The position numbers and the translations under genes were made by a program. From Ktedonobacteria bacterium (lineage in GTDB: Bacteria; Chloroflexota; Ktedonobacteria; Ktedonobacterales; JACDGC01): a stretch of DNA of 39,268 nt. The DNA lies in assembly GCA_027459785.1 (NCBI GenBank), contig DAIDGU010000064.1:1-39268 (forward strand), given 5' to 3'. The first letter of the stretch is position 1. Every line of letters starts with the position of its first letter. The notes under the pieces are model-generated. The model did no database searches and was not told where the DNA came from. It saw only the letters and a list, made by a program, of their open reading frames with translations. Shown one piece after another: positions 25,340 through 36,719 of this stretch.

Positions 25340-25532
25340 CTAGCTCATCCATCATCGATTCGAAGAAGGCATCGCTGCCATCGTCGCCAATGAGGTGATG
25401 AATGGAAATGCTTTCTGGTGGCAGCGGCGGAAAAGCGAGCATCTCCTCGATCTGTTCGGCGATATCATCTTGGATCGGTTGCGGCAAATCCGACGCACGT
25501 TCCAGCGCACGCCGGAGACGTTCAGTCAGCAT
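25340..25532 (-). pseudogene. Antitoxin gene split by IS insertion
   Basis: Starts at 25532 with MLTERLRRALERASDLPQ and continues QDDIAEQIEEML, a helix typical of small antitoxins, then SDAFFESMMDEL. The frame runs into the IS right end at 25340. Removing 23991-25339 gives codons reading MMDELDKLGHSVPPTPPIKD-L then stop TGA (23941-23943), an 80-residue protein whose stop is followed at once by the toxin ATG. GAGGGCAGGG precedes the start. As it stands a fused tail from the IS is translated to 25194. Confidence 0.7.
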
Positions 25533-25649
25533 GAACCCTGCCCTCGCTTTCTGTTAAACACGGTTACACACAACAGAACGCTTTTGTCGCAAACCGTGCA
25601 GCTAGCCAGCGAGGCGCAGCCTGGTTCCGCGCCTCACCGTGTTTCTCCG

Positions 25650-28757
<3,108 letters not shown>

Positions 28758-28840
28758 GGAAACATGCTCCTTGGTGCTGGCCTGGGCTGGCAACGTGACA
28801 CGCGCCCTTCTATAAGATTTCATGCGATGCGATTCGCTTC

Positions 28841-28846
28841 ATTATA
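28841..28846 (-). promoter_or_regulatory. Extended -10 for secA
   Basis: On the minus strand TGGTATAAT: a perfect TATAAT with an upstream TG-N. The -35 position lacks a good hexamer. It is about 85 nt before the secA start. Confidence 0.4.
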
Positions 28847-28892
28847 CCATATTGCCGTGCCAGCGCACCGGACTTTCGGTGATTCCACAAGG

Positions 28893-28922
28893 TTGCGGTG
28901 CGCCCTGTCGGGCGGATATAAT
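28893..28922 (+). promoter_or_regulatory. Promoter for proline dehydrogenase
   Basis: TTGCGG, 18-nt spacer, TATAAT. Predicted transcript start near 28929, about 55 nt upstream of the gene. Divergent from the secA promoter. Confidence 0.45.
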
Positions 28923-28983
28923 GCGGGTATCTCCCTCTGCGCCGCAGTGGCGCGGCGCGATCTCGCAATGGAGCGTTCGTTGT

Positions 28984-29925
28984 ATGCTGATGCTGAGAAA
29001 CCTGATGCTGACCGCCGCGAATGTGCCGGTGGTGCATGATTTCGTCACCGATCATCCCCTGGGCCGCCAGATGGCGGGGCGCTTCGTCGCCGGACAAGAC
29101 CTTGATGCCGCGATGGCCGCCGTGGCGGAACTGAACCGGCGTGGCATTCAGGTCTCGCTGGATCACCTGGGCGAAAACACGTCGAACGCTGAGGAGGCCG
29201 CGGCCACCGCCCGCGATTATGTCGCCATCCTCGACCGCATCGCCGCCACCGGCGCACAGGCGAACATCTCGATCAAGCTGACCGCGCTGGGGTTGGATAT
29301 CGGTGAAGATGTGTGTTTGCGCAATGTGCGCTTTGTGTTAGCGGCGGCGTGCGCGCACAACATCTTCGTGCGGCTGGACATGGAGGGATCGGCTTATACC
29401 GAGCCGACGCTGCGGCTGACGCATCTGCTGCATGCCGAGTTCGCCGGCAAATCCACCGTGACCGGCGGCGTGGTGGGGACGGTGGTGCAGTCGATGCTGT
29501 ATCGCACCGCCGATGATGTGGCGCAGCTCGTCGCCGACGGCATCCGCGTGCGGCTGGTGAAGGGAGCCTATCGTGAGCCGCCCTCGGTCGCCTTCCCCAA
29601 CAAGTTCGATGTGGACGAGAATTACCGGCTGCTGCTGCATACACTGCTGCGCGCGGGCGTTTATCCGGCCATCGCCACCCACGACGAGCGGCTGATCACC
29701 GAGGCGCAACGGTTCGCGCGCCAGCACGACATCGCCCCCGCGCGCTTCGAGTTCCAGATGCTCTATGGCATCCGGCGTGATCTGCAAGAGCGCCTGGTGC
29801 AAGAAGGCTATAACGTGCGGGTCTACGTGCCGTATGGCACGCAATGGTATCCGTACCTTTCACGCCGCATGGCCGAACGTCCGGCGAACCTGATCTTCGT
29901 GATGAGCAATGCCCTGCGCAAGTGA
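28984..29925 (+). CDS. Proline dehydrogenase (PRODH)
   Basis: 313 residues from the ATG at 28984 (GGAG 11 nt upstream), the usual length of monofunctional PRODH. It converts L-proline to pyrroline-5-carboxylate with FAD. Family segments: SLDHLGENT, ISIKLTALG, FVRLDMEGSAYTEPT, VRLVKGAYREP, IATHDERL, FEFQMLYGIR and RVYVPYGTQWYPYLSRR, the last carrying the Arg pair that binds the substrate carboxylate. No pyrroline-5-carboxylate dehydrogenase lies beside it. Confidence 0.93.
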   Translation: MLMLRNLMLTAANVPVVHDFVTDHPLGRQMAGRFVAGQDLDAAMAAVAELNRRGIQVSLDHLGENTSNAEEAAATARDYVAILDRIAATGAQANISIKLTALGLDIGEDVCLRNVRFVLAAACAHNIFVRLDMEGSAYTEPTLRLTHLLHAEFAGKSTVTGGVVGTVVQSMLYRTADDVAQLVADGIRVRLVKGAYREPPSVAFPNKFDVDENYRLLLHTLLRAGVYPAIATHDERLITEAQRFARQHDIAPARFEFQMLYGIRRDLQERLVQEGYNVRVYVPYGTQWYPYLSRRMAERPANLIFVMSNALRK

Positions 29926-29967
29926 GGTCACGGGAGTCGGGGGCGGGGGTATACGGAGAAAATGTAA

Positions 29968-31164
29968 ATGGGTTTTGCCGATTTCTTCTTCATGAACCCG
30001 GCGCTCATCGCCGATCCCTATCCGCTGTATGCGCGGCTGCGGGGCGAGGGGCCGGTGGTGTTCGACCGCGACCTGAACACGTGGGTGGTGCTGGGGTTCG
30101 CTGAGGTCAGCGCGGGGCTGCGCGACCCACGCCTGGGGGCGCAGCGCATGTTCGGCGACGCGGACGAGGTGCCGACAGCGTTGCAGCCGATGGCATCGAT
30201 CTTCGCTTTCGTCTCGCGCCAGATGCTATTCCGCGATCCGCCGGACCACACGCGGCTGCGCGGCCTGGTGAGCAAAGCCTTCACGCCGCGCATGATCGAG
30301 ACGATGCGCGCCACCATCCAGGGCATCGTGGACGACCTGATCGACGCGGCGCTCCCACGCCACGGCATGGATGTGATCCGCGACTTCGCCTATCCGCTGC
30401 CGACGACGGTCATCGCGCGCATGCTGGGCGTGCCGGAAACCGACAACGACCGCTTCAAACGCTGGTCGGACGACTTCGCGGAATTTCTGGGGACGCCGCA
30501 GATGGACGCCGTCGAGCGCCTGATGGCAAGTGTGGCCGAATTGACAGCGTATTTCCGCGCCCTCATCCCCACGCGGCGCGGCGACGAAGACGATCTGCTG
30601 GGCGCGCTGTTGCGCGCGGAAGAACACGGCGACGCGCTGAGCGAGACGGAACTTTTTGCCAACATCATCCTTTTGTTGGCTGCCGGCCACGAGACGACGA
30701 CCAACCTCATCGGCAATGGCCTGCACGCGCTGCTGACGCGTCCCGCCCAGTTACAGCGCCTCCGCGCCGCGCCGGCGCTCATCCCCGCCGCCGTCGAGGA
30801 GTGCTTGCGCTTCGATGCCCCCGTGCAGTTCACCACGCGCGTCGCCAAAGCTCCGCTCGCCATCAGCGACCAGGCGATCCCTGTCGGGAAAGAGATCTTT
30901 TTTGTGCTGGGCGCGGCCAACCGTGATCCCGCGCAGTTCGCCGATCCCGATAACCTGGATGTGAGCCGGCGCGACAATCGTCACCTGGCCTTCGGCTTCG
31001 GGCCGCACTTCTGCCTGGGTGCGCCGCTGGCCCGCCTGGAAGGGCAGATCGCCTTCGCCACGCTGCTGCGCCGCCTGCCAGATCTGCGCCTGCTGGAAGA
31101 CACGTCGCCGCACCTGCCAAACGCCGCCTTCCATGGCTTCCAACGGCTACCGGTCGCTTTTTAG
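29968..31164 (+). CDS. Cytochrome P450 (bacterial class)
   Basis: 398 residues, soluble bacterial type. Landmarks in order: AGHETT in the I-helix (239-244), ExxR (Glu278-Cys-Leu-Arg281), and FGFGPHFCLGAPLARLE with heme-ligating Cys349. It performs monooxygenation using an external ferredoxin system, none of which is encoded nearby. A GGAG site lies 10 nt before the ATG, and it starts 42 nt after proline dehydrogenase, so the two may share a transcript without an obvious metabolic link. Substrate unknown. Confidence 0.94.
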   Translation: MGFADFFFMNPALIADPYPLYARLRGEGPVVFDRDLNTWVVLGFAEVSAGLRDPRLGAQRMFGDADEVPTALQPMASIFAFVSRQMLFRDPPDHTRLRGLVSKAFTPRMIETMRATIQGIVDDLIDAALPRHGMDVIRDFAYPLPTTVIARMLGVPETDNDRFKRWSDDFAEFLGTPQMDAVERLMASVAELTAYFRALIPTRRGDEDDLLGALLRAEEHGDALSETELFANIILLLAAGHETTTNLIGNGLHALLTRPAQLQRLRAAPALIPAAVEECLRFDAPVQFTTRVAKAPLAISDQAIPVGKEIFFVLGAANRDPAQFADPDNLDVSRRDNRHLAFGFGPHFCLGAPLARLEGQIAFATLLRRLPDLRLLEDTSPHLPNAAFHGFQRLPVAF

Positions 31165-31212
31165 GGCGGGCAAGGAGGAGGACGGCGGATGGTTGATGAT
31201 GTTTTACCAAAT

Positions 31213-31248
31213 AGGGCGGACATGCCCCGCCGGGGTTTAACCCCCGGC
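31213..31248 (+). repeat. Dispersed palindromic repeat, family C
   Basis: GGGCGGACATGCC flank then GCCGGGGTTTAACCCCCGGC, the same arrangement as the copy at 1914-1957. Confidence 0.55.
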
Positions 31249-31260
31249 GTGTCGGCGGCG

Positions 31261-31485
31261 CTGAGAATGCTGCCCCCGGCGACGGTCCGGCGGCTGGGAA
31301 TGTTCCCGGCGACCGCGCTACGGTGAGAAATATACCTGACAACTGCACGCTGAAAGGGATCTTCGCTGGCGACCCCCCGACCGTTTGATGTTCGCACGAC
31401 CAAATGGTGCATAGAATGCTGCCCGATGTTCGCACGACCGCACGGTAAATGGGATACTGCCTCTCCGGCGACACGGCTCACCTGT
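31261..31485. repeat. Degenerate ~31-bp tandem array, about seven units
   Basis: Units of 27-38 bp loosely follow GGGATNNTGCC-CGGCGACC-GCACGGTGAA. Exact repeats inside it are GATGTTCGCACGACC (31387-31401 and 31425-31439) and GAATGCTGCCC (31265-31275 and 31414-31424). No spacer-repeat regularity like a CRISPR. Confidence 0.5.
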
Positions 31486-31607
31486 GATTGGGCATGGAGC
31501 GCAGAGAAAGATCCCCAGATGGGCGCAGGAAGTCGCAGAGGCATCCTTTCAGCATTTCCTCGCCCGCCATCCCACGCCCTTGCTGGTGCTGACCCTGGGC
31601 GGTTGGA

Positions 31608-33146
31608 TCACGCTGGCGACGGGGTGTGCGCCGCCAGCAGCGCGAGGGCGGCTTCCAGGCGGGCCAGGCTACGCGCGCGGCCTAGCACAAGCATCGTCTC
31701 GAAGAGCGGCGGCGTCTCTTTGCGGCCCGTCACCGCGACGCGCACGCCCATGAAAAGCGGCCCCGGCTTCTGGCCCAGTTCGTCGGCCAGCGCCCGCATG
31801 CGCTCTTCCAGCGGCGCGGCCTCCCAGGCCGGCGCGTCGGCCAGCACGGCATAGGCGCGGCGCAAGCCGGCCAGCGCCGTCGCCGCATCCAGCCCCTTGC
31901 CGATCAGCCATTCTGGCGGATAGGCCAGCGTCTCCTCGAAAAAGAAAGGGGTCAGCGTCGCGGCGTCGGCCAGCGTCTTCATGCGCTCCTGATCCAGCGT
32001 CAGCACCCGCCGCACCAGATCGCGGTCCAGGGGCCGGGCGATAGTATCTGGCAAGCCGCCTTCCGCCGCCGGGCGCTCCATGTAGGGCAGCGCGCGGGCC
32101 AGCAGGTCGTCCAGCGGCAAGGCGCGGATGTAGACGCCGTTCAGCCAGCGCAGCCGCTCCAGGTCGAAGATCGCGCCGGCGGTATGCACGCGCTCCAGGC
32201 TGAAAGCGCGAATCAGCTCGTCCACGCTCAGGATGTCCGTCTTGTCGTCATACGACCAGCCCAGGAAGGCGAGGTAGTTGATGATCGCTTCCGGCAGGTA
32301 GCCATTGTCGCGGTAAAACAAAATCGGCTCCGCGCCGTGGCGCTTGCTCAGCTTCTTGCCGTCGTTGCCCATCACGTTCGGCACCTGCGCGATGATCGGC
32401 ATATCCCAGCCGAACGCCTGGTAAAGCAGCACATGCAGCGGCGCGCTGGGCAGCCAGTCGTCGCCGCGCAGCACATGCGTGATGCCCATCTCGTGGTCGT
32501 CGATGACGTTGGCGAAGTGGTAGGTCGGGTAGCCGTCGGACTTCAGCAAAATCGCGTCTTCCAGCGTCTTATTCTGGAAGACGACCTCGCCGCGCAGGAT
32601 GTCGGGCGCGACGGTCACGCCGTCCAGCGGCACTTTCAGGCGCACGGTGAAGGGCATGCCGCCGGCCAGGTTGGCATCGATGATCTCCGGCGGCAGCGTG
32701 CGGCAGAGGCGATCATAGCCCGTCGTGGGCAGGTGCCGCGCCTGCTGGTCCGCGCGCACTTCATCCAGCCGCTCCTTCGTGCAAAAGCAGCGATAGCCGT
32801 GGCCGGTGCGAAGCAACTCGCCGGCATAATAGGCATAATGATCCAGCCGCTGCGACTGAAAGTAAGGACCGACGGGACCGCCGACCTCTGGCCCCTCGTC
32901 GGGCGTGATGCCCATCCAGCGGAAGCCTTCGAGGAGGTTTTCGACCGCGCCTGGGACGGTGCGCTTCTGATCGGTATCTTCGACGCGCAGAAGGAATTGC
33001 CCGTTGCCATGCCGCGCCAGCAACCAACTGAAAACGACGGTGCGCAAGCCGCCGATGTGGGGCTGGCCGGTAGGGCTGGGGGCGAAACGGGTGCGCACGG
33101 TGGGCGTGCCGCCGGTAAAGTGCGGCGCGGCGGAATAGTCTGCCAT
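31608..33146 (-). CDS. gltX: Glutamate--tRNA ligase
   Basis: 512 residues from the ATG at 33146, with AAGGAGATCG upstream; the longer frame upstream has no family support. Class I synthetase: RFAPSPTGQPHIGG holds the HIGH-type motif (His30-Ile-Gly), and GKKLSKRHG the KMSKS-type motif (KLSKR, 265-269). RVEDTDQKR and YRCFCTKERL (zinc-like Cys region) are typical of bacterial GluRS. It charges tRNA-Glu, and possibly tRNA-Gln where a GatCAB route exists. Confidence 0.96.
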   Translation of the reverse strand: MADYSAAPHFTGGTPTVRTRFAPSPTGQPHIGGLRTVVFSWLLARHGNGQFLLRVEDTDQKRTVPGAVENLLEGFRWMGITPDEGPEVGGPVGPYFQSQRLDHYAYYAGELLRTGHGYRCFCTKERLDEVRADQQARHLPTTGYDRLCRTLPPEIIDANLAGGMPFTVRLKVPLDGVTVAPDILRGEVVFQNKTLEDAILLKSDGYPTYHFANVIDDHEMGITHVLRGDDWLPSAPLHVLLYQAFGWDMPIIAQVPNVMGNDGKKLSKRHGAEPILFYRDNGYLPEAIINYLAFLGWSYDDKTDILSVDELIRAFSLERVHTAGAIFDLERLRWLNGVYIRALPLDDLLARALPYMERPAAEGGLPDTIARPLDRDLVRRVLTLDQERMKTLADAATLTPFFFEETLAYPPEWLIGKGLDAATALAGLRRAYAVLADAPAWEAAPLEERMRALADELGQKPGPLFMGVRVAVTGRKETPPLFETMLVLGRARSLARLEAALALLAAHTPSPA

Positions 33147-33511
33147 AGAAAGCGATCTCCTTAGCGGCGTCGAAGCCAGCGCACCGGCGGGGACTTTCCT
33201 CCTAGTGGCGGAACGAACGCGGGGGCGCGGATGTTGTATATAATAGGGGAACATGCCCATTTCAGTGTATGCCCGGCGCGCCATACTTGTCAAATCGCAA
33301 AAGGGCGGCAGGATGGCCCAAATGGAATAGCATCCCCACGTGGCAGCACCGAACCTGCTATACTAGATAGTGCGCTTCAGGTTGGCGAGCCTACCTCGTC
33401 AGACTGGTGCATAACTTGCGGCACCTCAGCGGGCATCGGCCCTGACCGCCTGCTCCGCAGCGATACCATCATCCCAGCTTGGCAGCACGACGAAAGGCGA
33501 CGGAACAGATT
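33147..33511. other. 365-bp divergent region between gltX and PBP
   Basis: No gene supported. Contains a TATATAAT stretch (33237-33244) and an extended -10 for the PBP gene (33356-33364). Nothing else stands out. Confidence 0.4.
33356..33364 (+). promoter_or_regulatory. Extended -10 (TGCTATACT) upstream of PBP
   Basis: TG-N-TATACT without a matching -35 hexamer. The identical nine bases occur at 37862-37870 ahead of the TIR fragment. Predicted leader of about 140 nt. Confidence 0.35.
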
Positions 33512-36124
33512 ATGCGCGACGATATGCCCCCGGACTCATTGCCACCTTCCGAACCAAACGGGCAGACGCCGGAGCCAGCGACCAACGGCAACGGCGCGGA
33601 TGCCAACCAGTTGCCTATTCCCTATTCGCCGCCGGCCAACCCGCGCACCCTGGCGGATCGCCGACGGTTGCGCCACCGGCGCAAGCGTTTCGCGCTCTAT
33701 GTCGTGCGCAATCAGCGCCGCCGCCAAAGCGCCAAGTCGCGCTCGCGCCAGCGCATCTTCCTGTTCTCCATCGGCGCGCTGCTCGCCATCATCCTGGGGA
33801 CCATCGGCACTGCGGCTGAGGCTGCGTATAGCTATTATCAGGGCGAGCTGCCCGTGCTGGAAGCCCTGCAAAATCAGGTGACGAATAGCGACAGCGTGCA
33901 GATCTATGACCGCTACGGCACCTTGATCTACCAGGCGAACTATAACGGCATCAAACATAGCATCCCGTACAATCAGGTGCCATTGGTGGTCAGGAATGCA
34001 ACCATCGCCATCGAAGACAAAGACTTCTGGACCAACGACGGCATCGATTTCAATCGTATCGTCTCGGCGGCGTATTCGGACTACGTGCTGCATCGCGCCA
34101 GCACTGATCTGCAAGGTGCCAGCACGATCACGCAGCAGTTGATCAAGAATACCGTGCTGGACTCCGCGCAGACCTTCGACCGCAAGATCCGTGAGGCGAT
34201 CCTCTCATACGGAATCACCGCCGGCAACCTCTTCGATGCCAATCCGCTGAAAAACAAACAGACGATCCTGACGCTGTATCTCGACACGATCCCGTATGGC
34301 CCGGATGTCTATGGCATCGACTCCGCCGCCTTTGAATATTTCGGCTTCAAAGATGATCCGCAGACGGGCGTGGACGCCGCCTCACACCTGGATCTCGCCC
34401 AGGCGTCTTTCCTGGCGGGCATCCCCCAAAGCCCGGTCGTTTATTATCCGCTGAACCCCGTTGGCTTGAAACTGGCGCTGCTCCGGCAGCAAGCAGAGGT
34501 TTTGCCGGCGATGGTCAAGCAGGGCTACATCACGCAGGCCCAGGCCAATGCCGCTGTCAAAGAGGCGAACGCGAAGGGCTTCATCAAGCCACCGCCGCCG
34601 GAAGACTCCCAGAACCTGGCTCCCGACTTCGTGCAGTACGTCATCAACGAACTGAACTCGATGATCATCAGCGGTCAGGTGAATACCGGCGCGGCTCCCG
34701 GCGAACTGAAGGCCGCCCGCTCCGGCCTGAAGGTCTATACCACCCTGGACCTGCCTTTGCAGGAACAGGTGCAGCAGATCATGGCCGACCACCTCTTCTG
34801 CAACGACATTGACGACTACGGAACGATGCTCATCAACGATAACGTCAGTGAGTCCGCCGCCGTACTGGCCGAGCAATCGACCGGCGATCTGCGCGTGCTG
34901 TTGGGCAGTTGGGACTATTACGCCAGCGTTACGCCATCACAATGCTCGTTCCACAAGCCGTACACAAAGAACGGCGTGTACCATCCCGCGACGATGACGC
35001 CGAACCCTTATGGCAAAGCGGTCAACAACAAGTTCGACGTGGCGACCGAAGGCTATCGGCAGCCGGGGTCAACCTTCAAGCTCTTCGATTACAGCACGGC
35101 CTTCGAGCAGGGTTGGTTCCCGGCGATGACGCTGGACGACGTGCCGACGGTCTTCCCAGATCCGGGTGGGCCGACGGGCAACTATAAGCCGCTGGACGCC
35201 GAGCGCGAACACTTCTATGGTGAGATGACGATCCGCCGCGCGCTGCAATACTCGATGGACATCCCGGCCATCAAGACGCTGAGCTTCGACGGCATCCCCA
35301 ACGTGCTGCGCATGATGTCGCGCCTGGGCGTTACATCGTACCAGAACACGCCTGGTCTGGCGATGGCGATCGGTTCACTGGGCGTGCATCCCATCGACAT
35401 GGTACAGTCCTACGCCACCGTCGCCAACTATGGCAACAAGGTGCCATTCAACGGCATCAACTACATCCTGGACGGCCAGAGCAACGAGATCTATCGCTAC
35501 TCGCCGCCGCGCGGCACGCCGGAACTCAGCCCGCAGGTCAGCTTCCTGATGAACAACGTGCTCAGCGACAACCCTGAGCGTATCAATACGCGCCCCGGCC
35601 AGGGCTTCGGTTTCGGCGGTTGCAGCCCGTTGTTCTTGTTCTACAATAACTCCTGCGATTCGCGTACAGGCACCGCTACCTATTACTTCCCGGCAGCGGC
35701 AAAGACCGGCACCACCGATAACCTGGACGACGACTGGACGATGGGTTTCACGATGGATTACACCGGTGGTGTGTGGGTCGGCAACAACAACGAAGGCGAC
35801 TCTATGCGCGACATCGACGGTATCACGGGTGCCGCGCCGATCTGGAATCGCATGATGTTGACGGCGGAACTGGAAAAGAGTACGATCGGCGTCGGCGTCG
35901 ATCACAAGCCGCAGCAGTTCCCCGTGCCGCCGGGCGTGGCGCGCGCGACCTTTAGTTCGAACAACATCACGCGCACCGATTGGTTCATTACCAACAACGT
36001 GCCGACGGAGCAGGGCATCGGCAACGGTGGTCCCTCGACGGTGTGCATCAACATCAACAATACCACGAACACCTGGCAATACTGCTCCGGCAAACCGAAG
36101 CCAACGCCGAAACCGAAACCGTAA
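33512..36124 (+). CDS. Class A penicillin-binding protein (PBP1a-like)
   Basis: 870 residues. Basic Arg-rich cytoplasmic tail, one membrane helix (about 82-109), then a GT51 glycosyltransferase domain: IEDKDFW with the catalytic Glu168, GASTITQQL, RKIREA with the second Glu (228), and KQTILTLYLDT. The transpeptidase domain follows: Ser520-Thr-Phe-Lys523 (PGSTFK), SMD (581-583) in place of the usual SxN, and AAKTGTTD (Lys731). It polymerises and cross-links peptidoglycan outside the membrane. The first GT motif has Asn where His is usual (EDKDFWTNDG). The C-terminus is a Lys-Pro repeat tail. Confidence 0.93.
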   Translation: MRDDMPPDSLPPSEPNGQTPEPATNGNGADANQLPIPYSPPANPRTLADRRRLRHRRKRFALYVVRNQRRRQSAKSRSRQRIFLFSIGALLAIILGTIGTAAEAAYSYYQGELPVLEALQNQVTNSDSVQIYDRYGTLIYQANYNGIKHSIPYNQVPLVVRNATIAIEDKDFWTNDGIDFNRIVSAAYSDYVLHRASTDLQGASTITQQLIKNTVLDSAQTFDRKIREAILSYGITAGNLFDANPLKNKQTILTLYLDTIPYGPDVYGIDSAAFEYFGFKDDPQTGVDAASHLDLAQASFLAGIPQSPVVYYPLNPVGLKLALLRQQAEVLPAMVKQGYITQAQANAAVKEANAKGFIKPPPPEDSQNLAPDFVQYVINELNSMIISGQVNTGAAPGELKAARSGLKVYTTLDLPLQEQVQQIMADHLFCNDIDDYGTMLINDNVSESAAVLAEQSTGDLRVLLGSWDYYASVTPSQCSFHKPYTKNGVYHPATMTPNPYGKAVNNKFDVATEGYRQPGSTFKLFDYSTAFEQGWFPAMTLDDVPTVFPDPGGPTGNYKPLDAEREHFYGEMTIRRALQYSMDIPAIKTLSFDGIPNVLRMMSRLGVTSYQNTPGLAMAIGSLGVHPIDMVQSYATVANYGNKVPFNGINYILDGQSNEIYRYSPPRGTPELSPQVSFLMNNVLSDNPERINTRPGQGFGFGGCSPLFLFYNNSCDSRTGTATYYFPAAAKTGTTDNLDDDWTMGFTMDYTGGVWVGNNNEGDSMRDIDGITGAAPIWNRMMLTAELEKSTIGVGVDHKPQQFPVPPGVARATFSSNNITRTDWFITNNVPTEQGIGNGGPSTVCININNTTNTWQYCSGKPKPTPKPKP

Positions 36125-36255
36125 CGCCGCCAGATCGCGCTCAGGAGAAATCCGACGGCTGCAACACGCCCACGCTAGTATCGCACCTGCGTCATACTGG
36201 CGTGGGCGTCTATCCGCTGGCGTGGGTGACGAAGCAAATGGCAACGCGAACGTAA

Positions 36256-36345
36256 GGGACGAGGGCGACCACACGAGGGACCGGGGCGACCACCACACGA
36301 GGGACCGGGGCGGCGACCACGCGAGGGACCGGGGCGACCACAAGG
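36256..36345. repeat. Tandem GAGGGACCGGGGCGACCAC array
   Basis: Four imperfect units between the PBP gene and the palindromic repeats. Related to the GGGGGACGAGCG units at the window start. Confidence 0.55.
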
Positions 36346-36470
36346 GTACGCCCCTACAGACGCCATGGTGAAGGGAGCGTAGGAACCCGCAGGCGCGACG
36401 AGTTACGTCCGTACAAGCATGCTACGCTTCGCGGGTGATACGTAAGGGGATCGGCGGACAGGAATGTCCG

Positions 36471-36565
36471 CCCCACGAGTACCTGGAGGACAGACCTTCC
36501 CCACGAGTACCTGGAGGACAGACCTTCCCCATAACCCTGGAGGACAGACATTCCTGTCTGTCCGG
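36471..36565. repeat. 28-bp tandem repeat with GGAGGACAG palindrome
   Basis: Unit CCCCACGAGTACCTGGAGGA plus CAGACCTT repeats at 36471-36498 and 36499-36526. A third, divergent unit ends in GACAGACATTCCTGTCTGTC, a palindrome also found in part at 39094-39108 and 39131-39148. Confidence 0.6.
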
Positions 36566-36599
36566 CCCCGCTGACCACCGTCTTTCCCCGCAAGGGGTA

Positions 36600-36690
36600 T
36601 GCGACCGCTTGCGTACCGTGAAGCGTTTTGGCTGAAAGCAGCTTGAGGGGAAGCTCAACTGTCCCCCGCTTATGCAGCGGGGGAGTTTCA
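36600..36690 (+). mobile_element. Solo right end of an IS605/TnpB-type element
   Basis: Hairpin CCCCCGCT-TATGC-AGCGGGGG (36663-36683) followed by AGTTTCA closely resembles the intact right end at 25309-25339. An upstream AGCTT...AAGCT hairpin (about 36640-36656) matches the scaffold style. No tnpB is attached, so this is a remnant or a solo guide-RNA locus. It lies just outside the DUF2085 stop. Confidence 0.45.
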
Positions 36691-36719
36691 GGATGCATCA
36701 GGCGATGCAGGGGCAGGTG

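Larger units (their letters stand above)
31165..31607. repeat. Intergenic region of degenerate tandem repeats
   Basis: Between two convergent genes. Holds a family C palindrome (31213-31248) and then a degenerate tandem array (31261-31485). The remainder (31486-31607) is unremarkable; short frames there lack ribosome sites. Confidence 0.55.
36125..36719. repeat. 595-bp repeat-rich intergenic region
   Basis: No gene supported. Contains about four ~27-bp units built on GAGGGACCGGGGCGACCAC (36256-36345), a palindrome GGCGGACAGGAATGTCCGCC (36454-36473), two exact 28-bp tandem units plus a partial third (36471-36565), and a solo IS605-type right end (36600-36690). Confidence 0.6.

Noticed and set aside
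31261..31485. CRISPR array
   Set aside because: Units are degenerate and vary from 27 to 38 bp, with no constant repeat alternating with unique spacers and no cas gene nearby.
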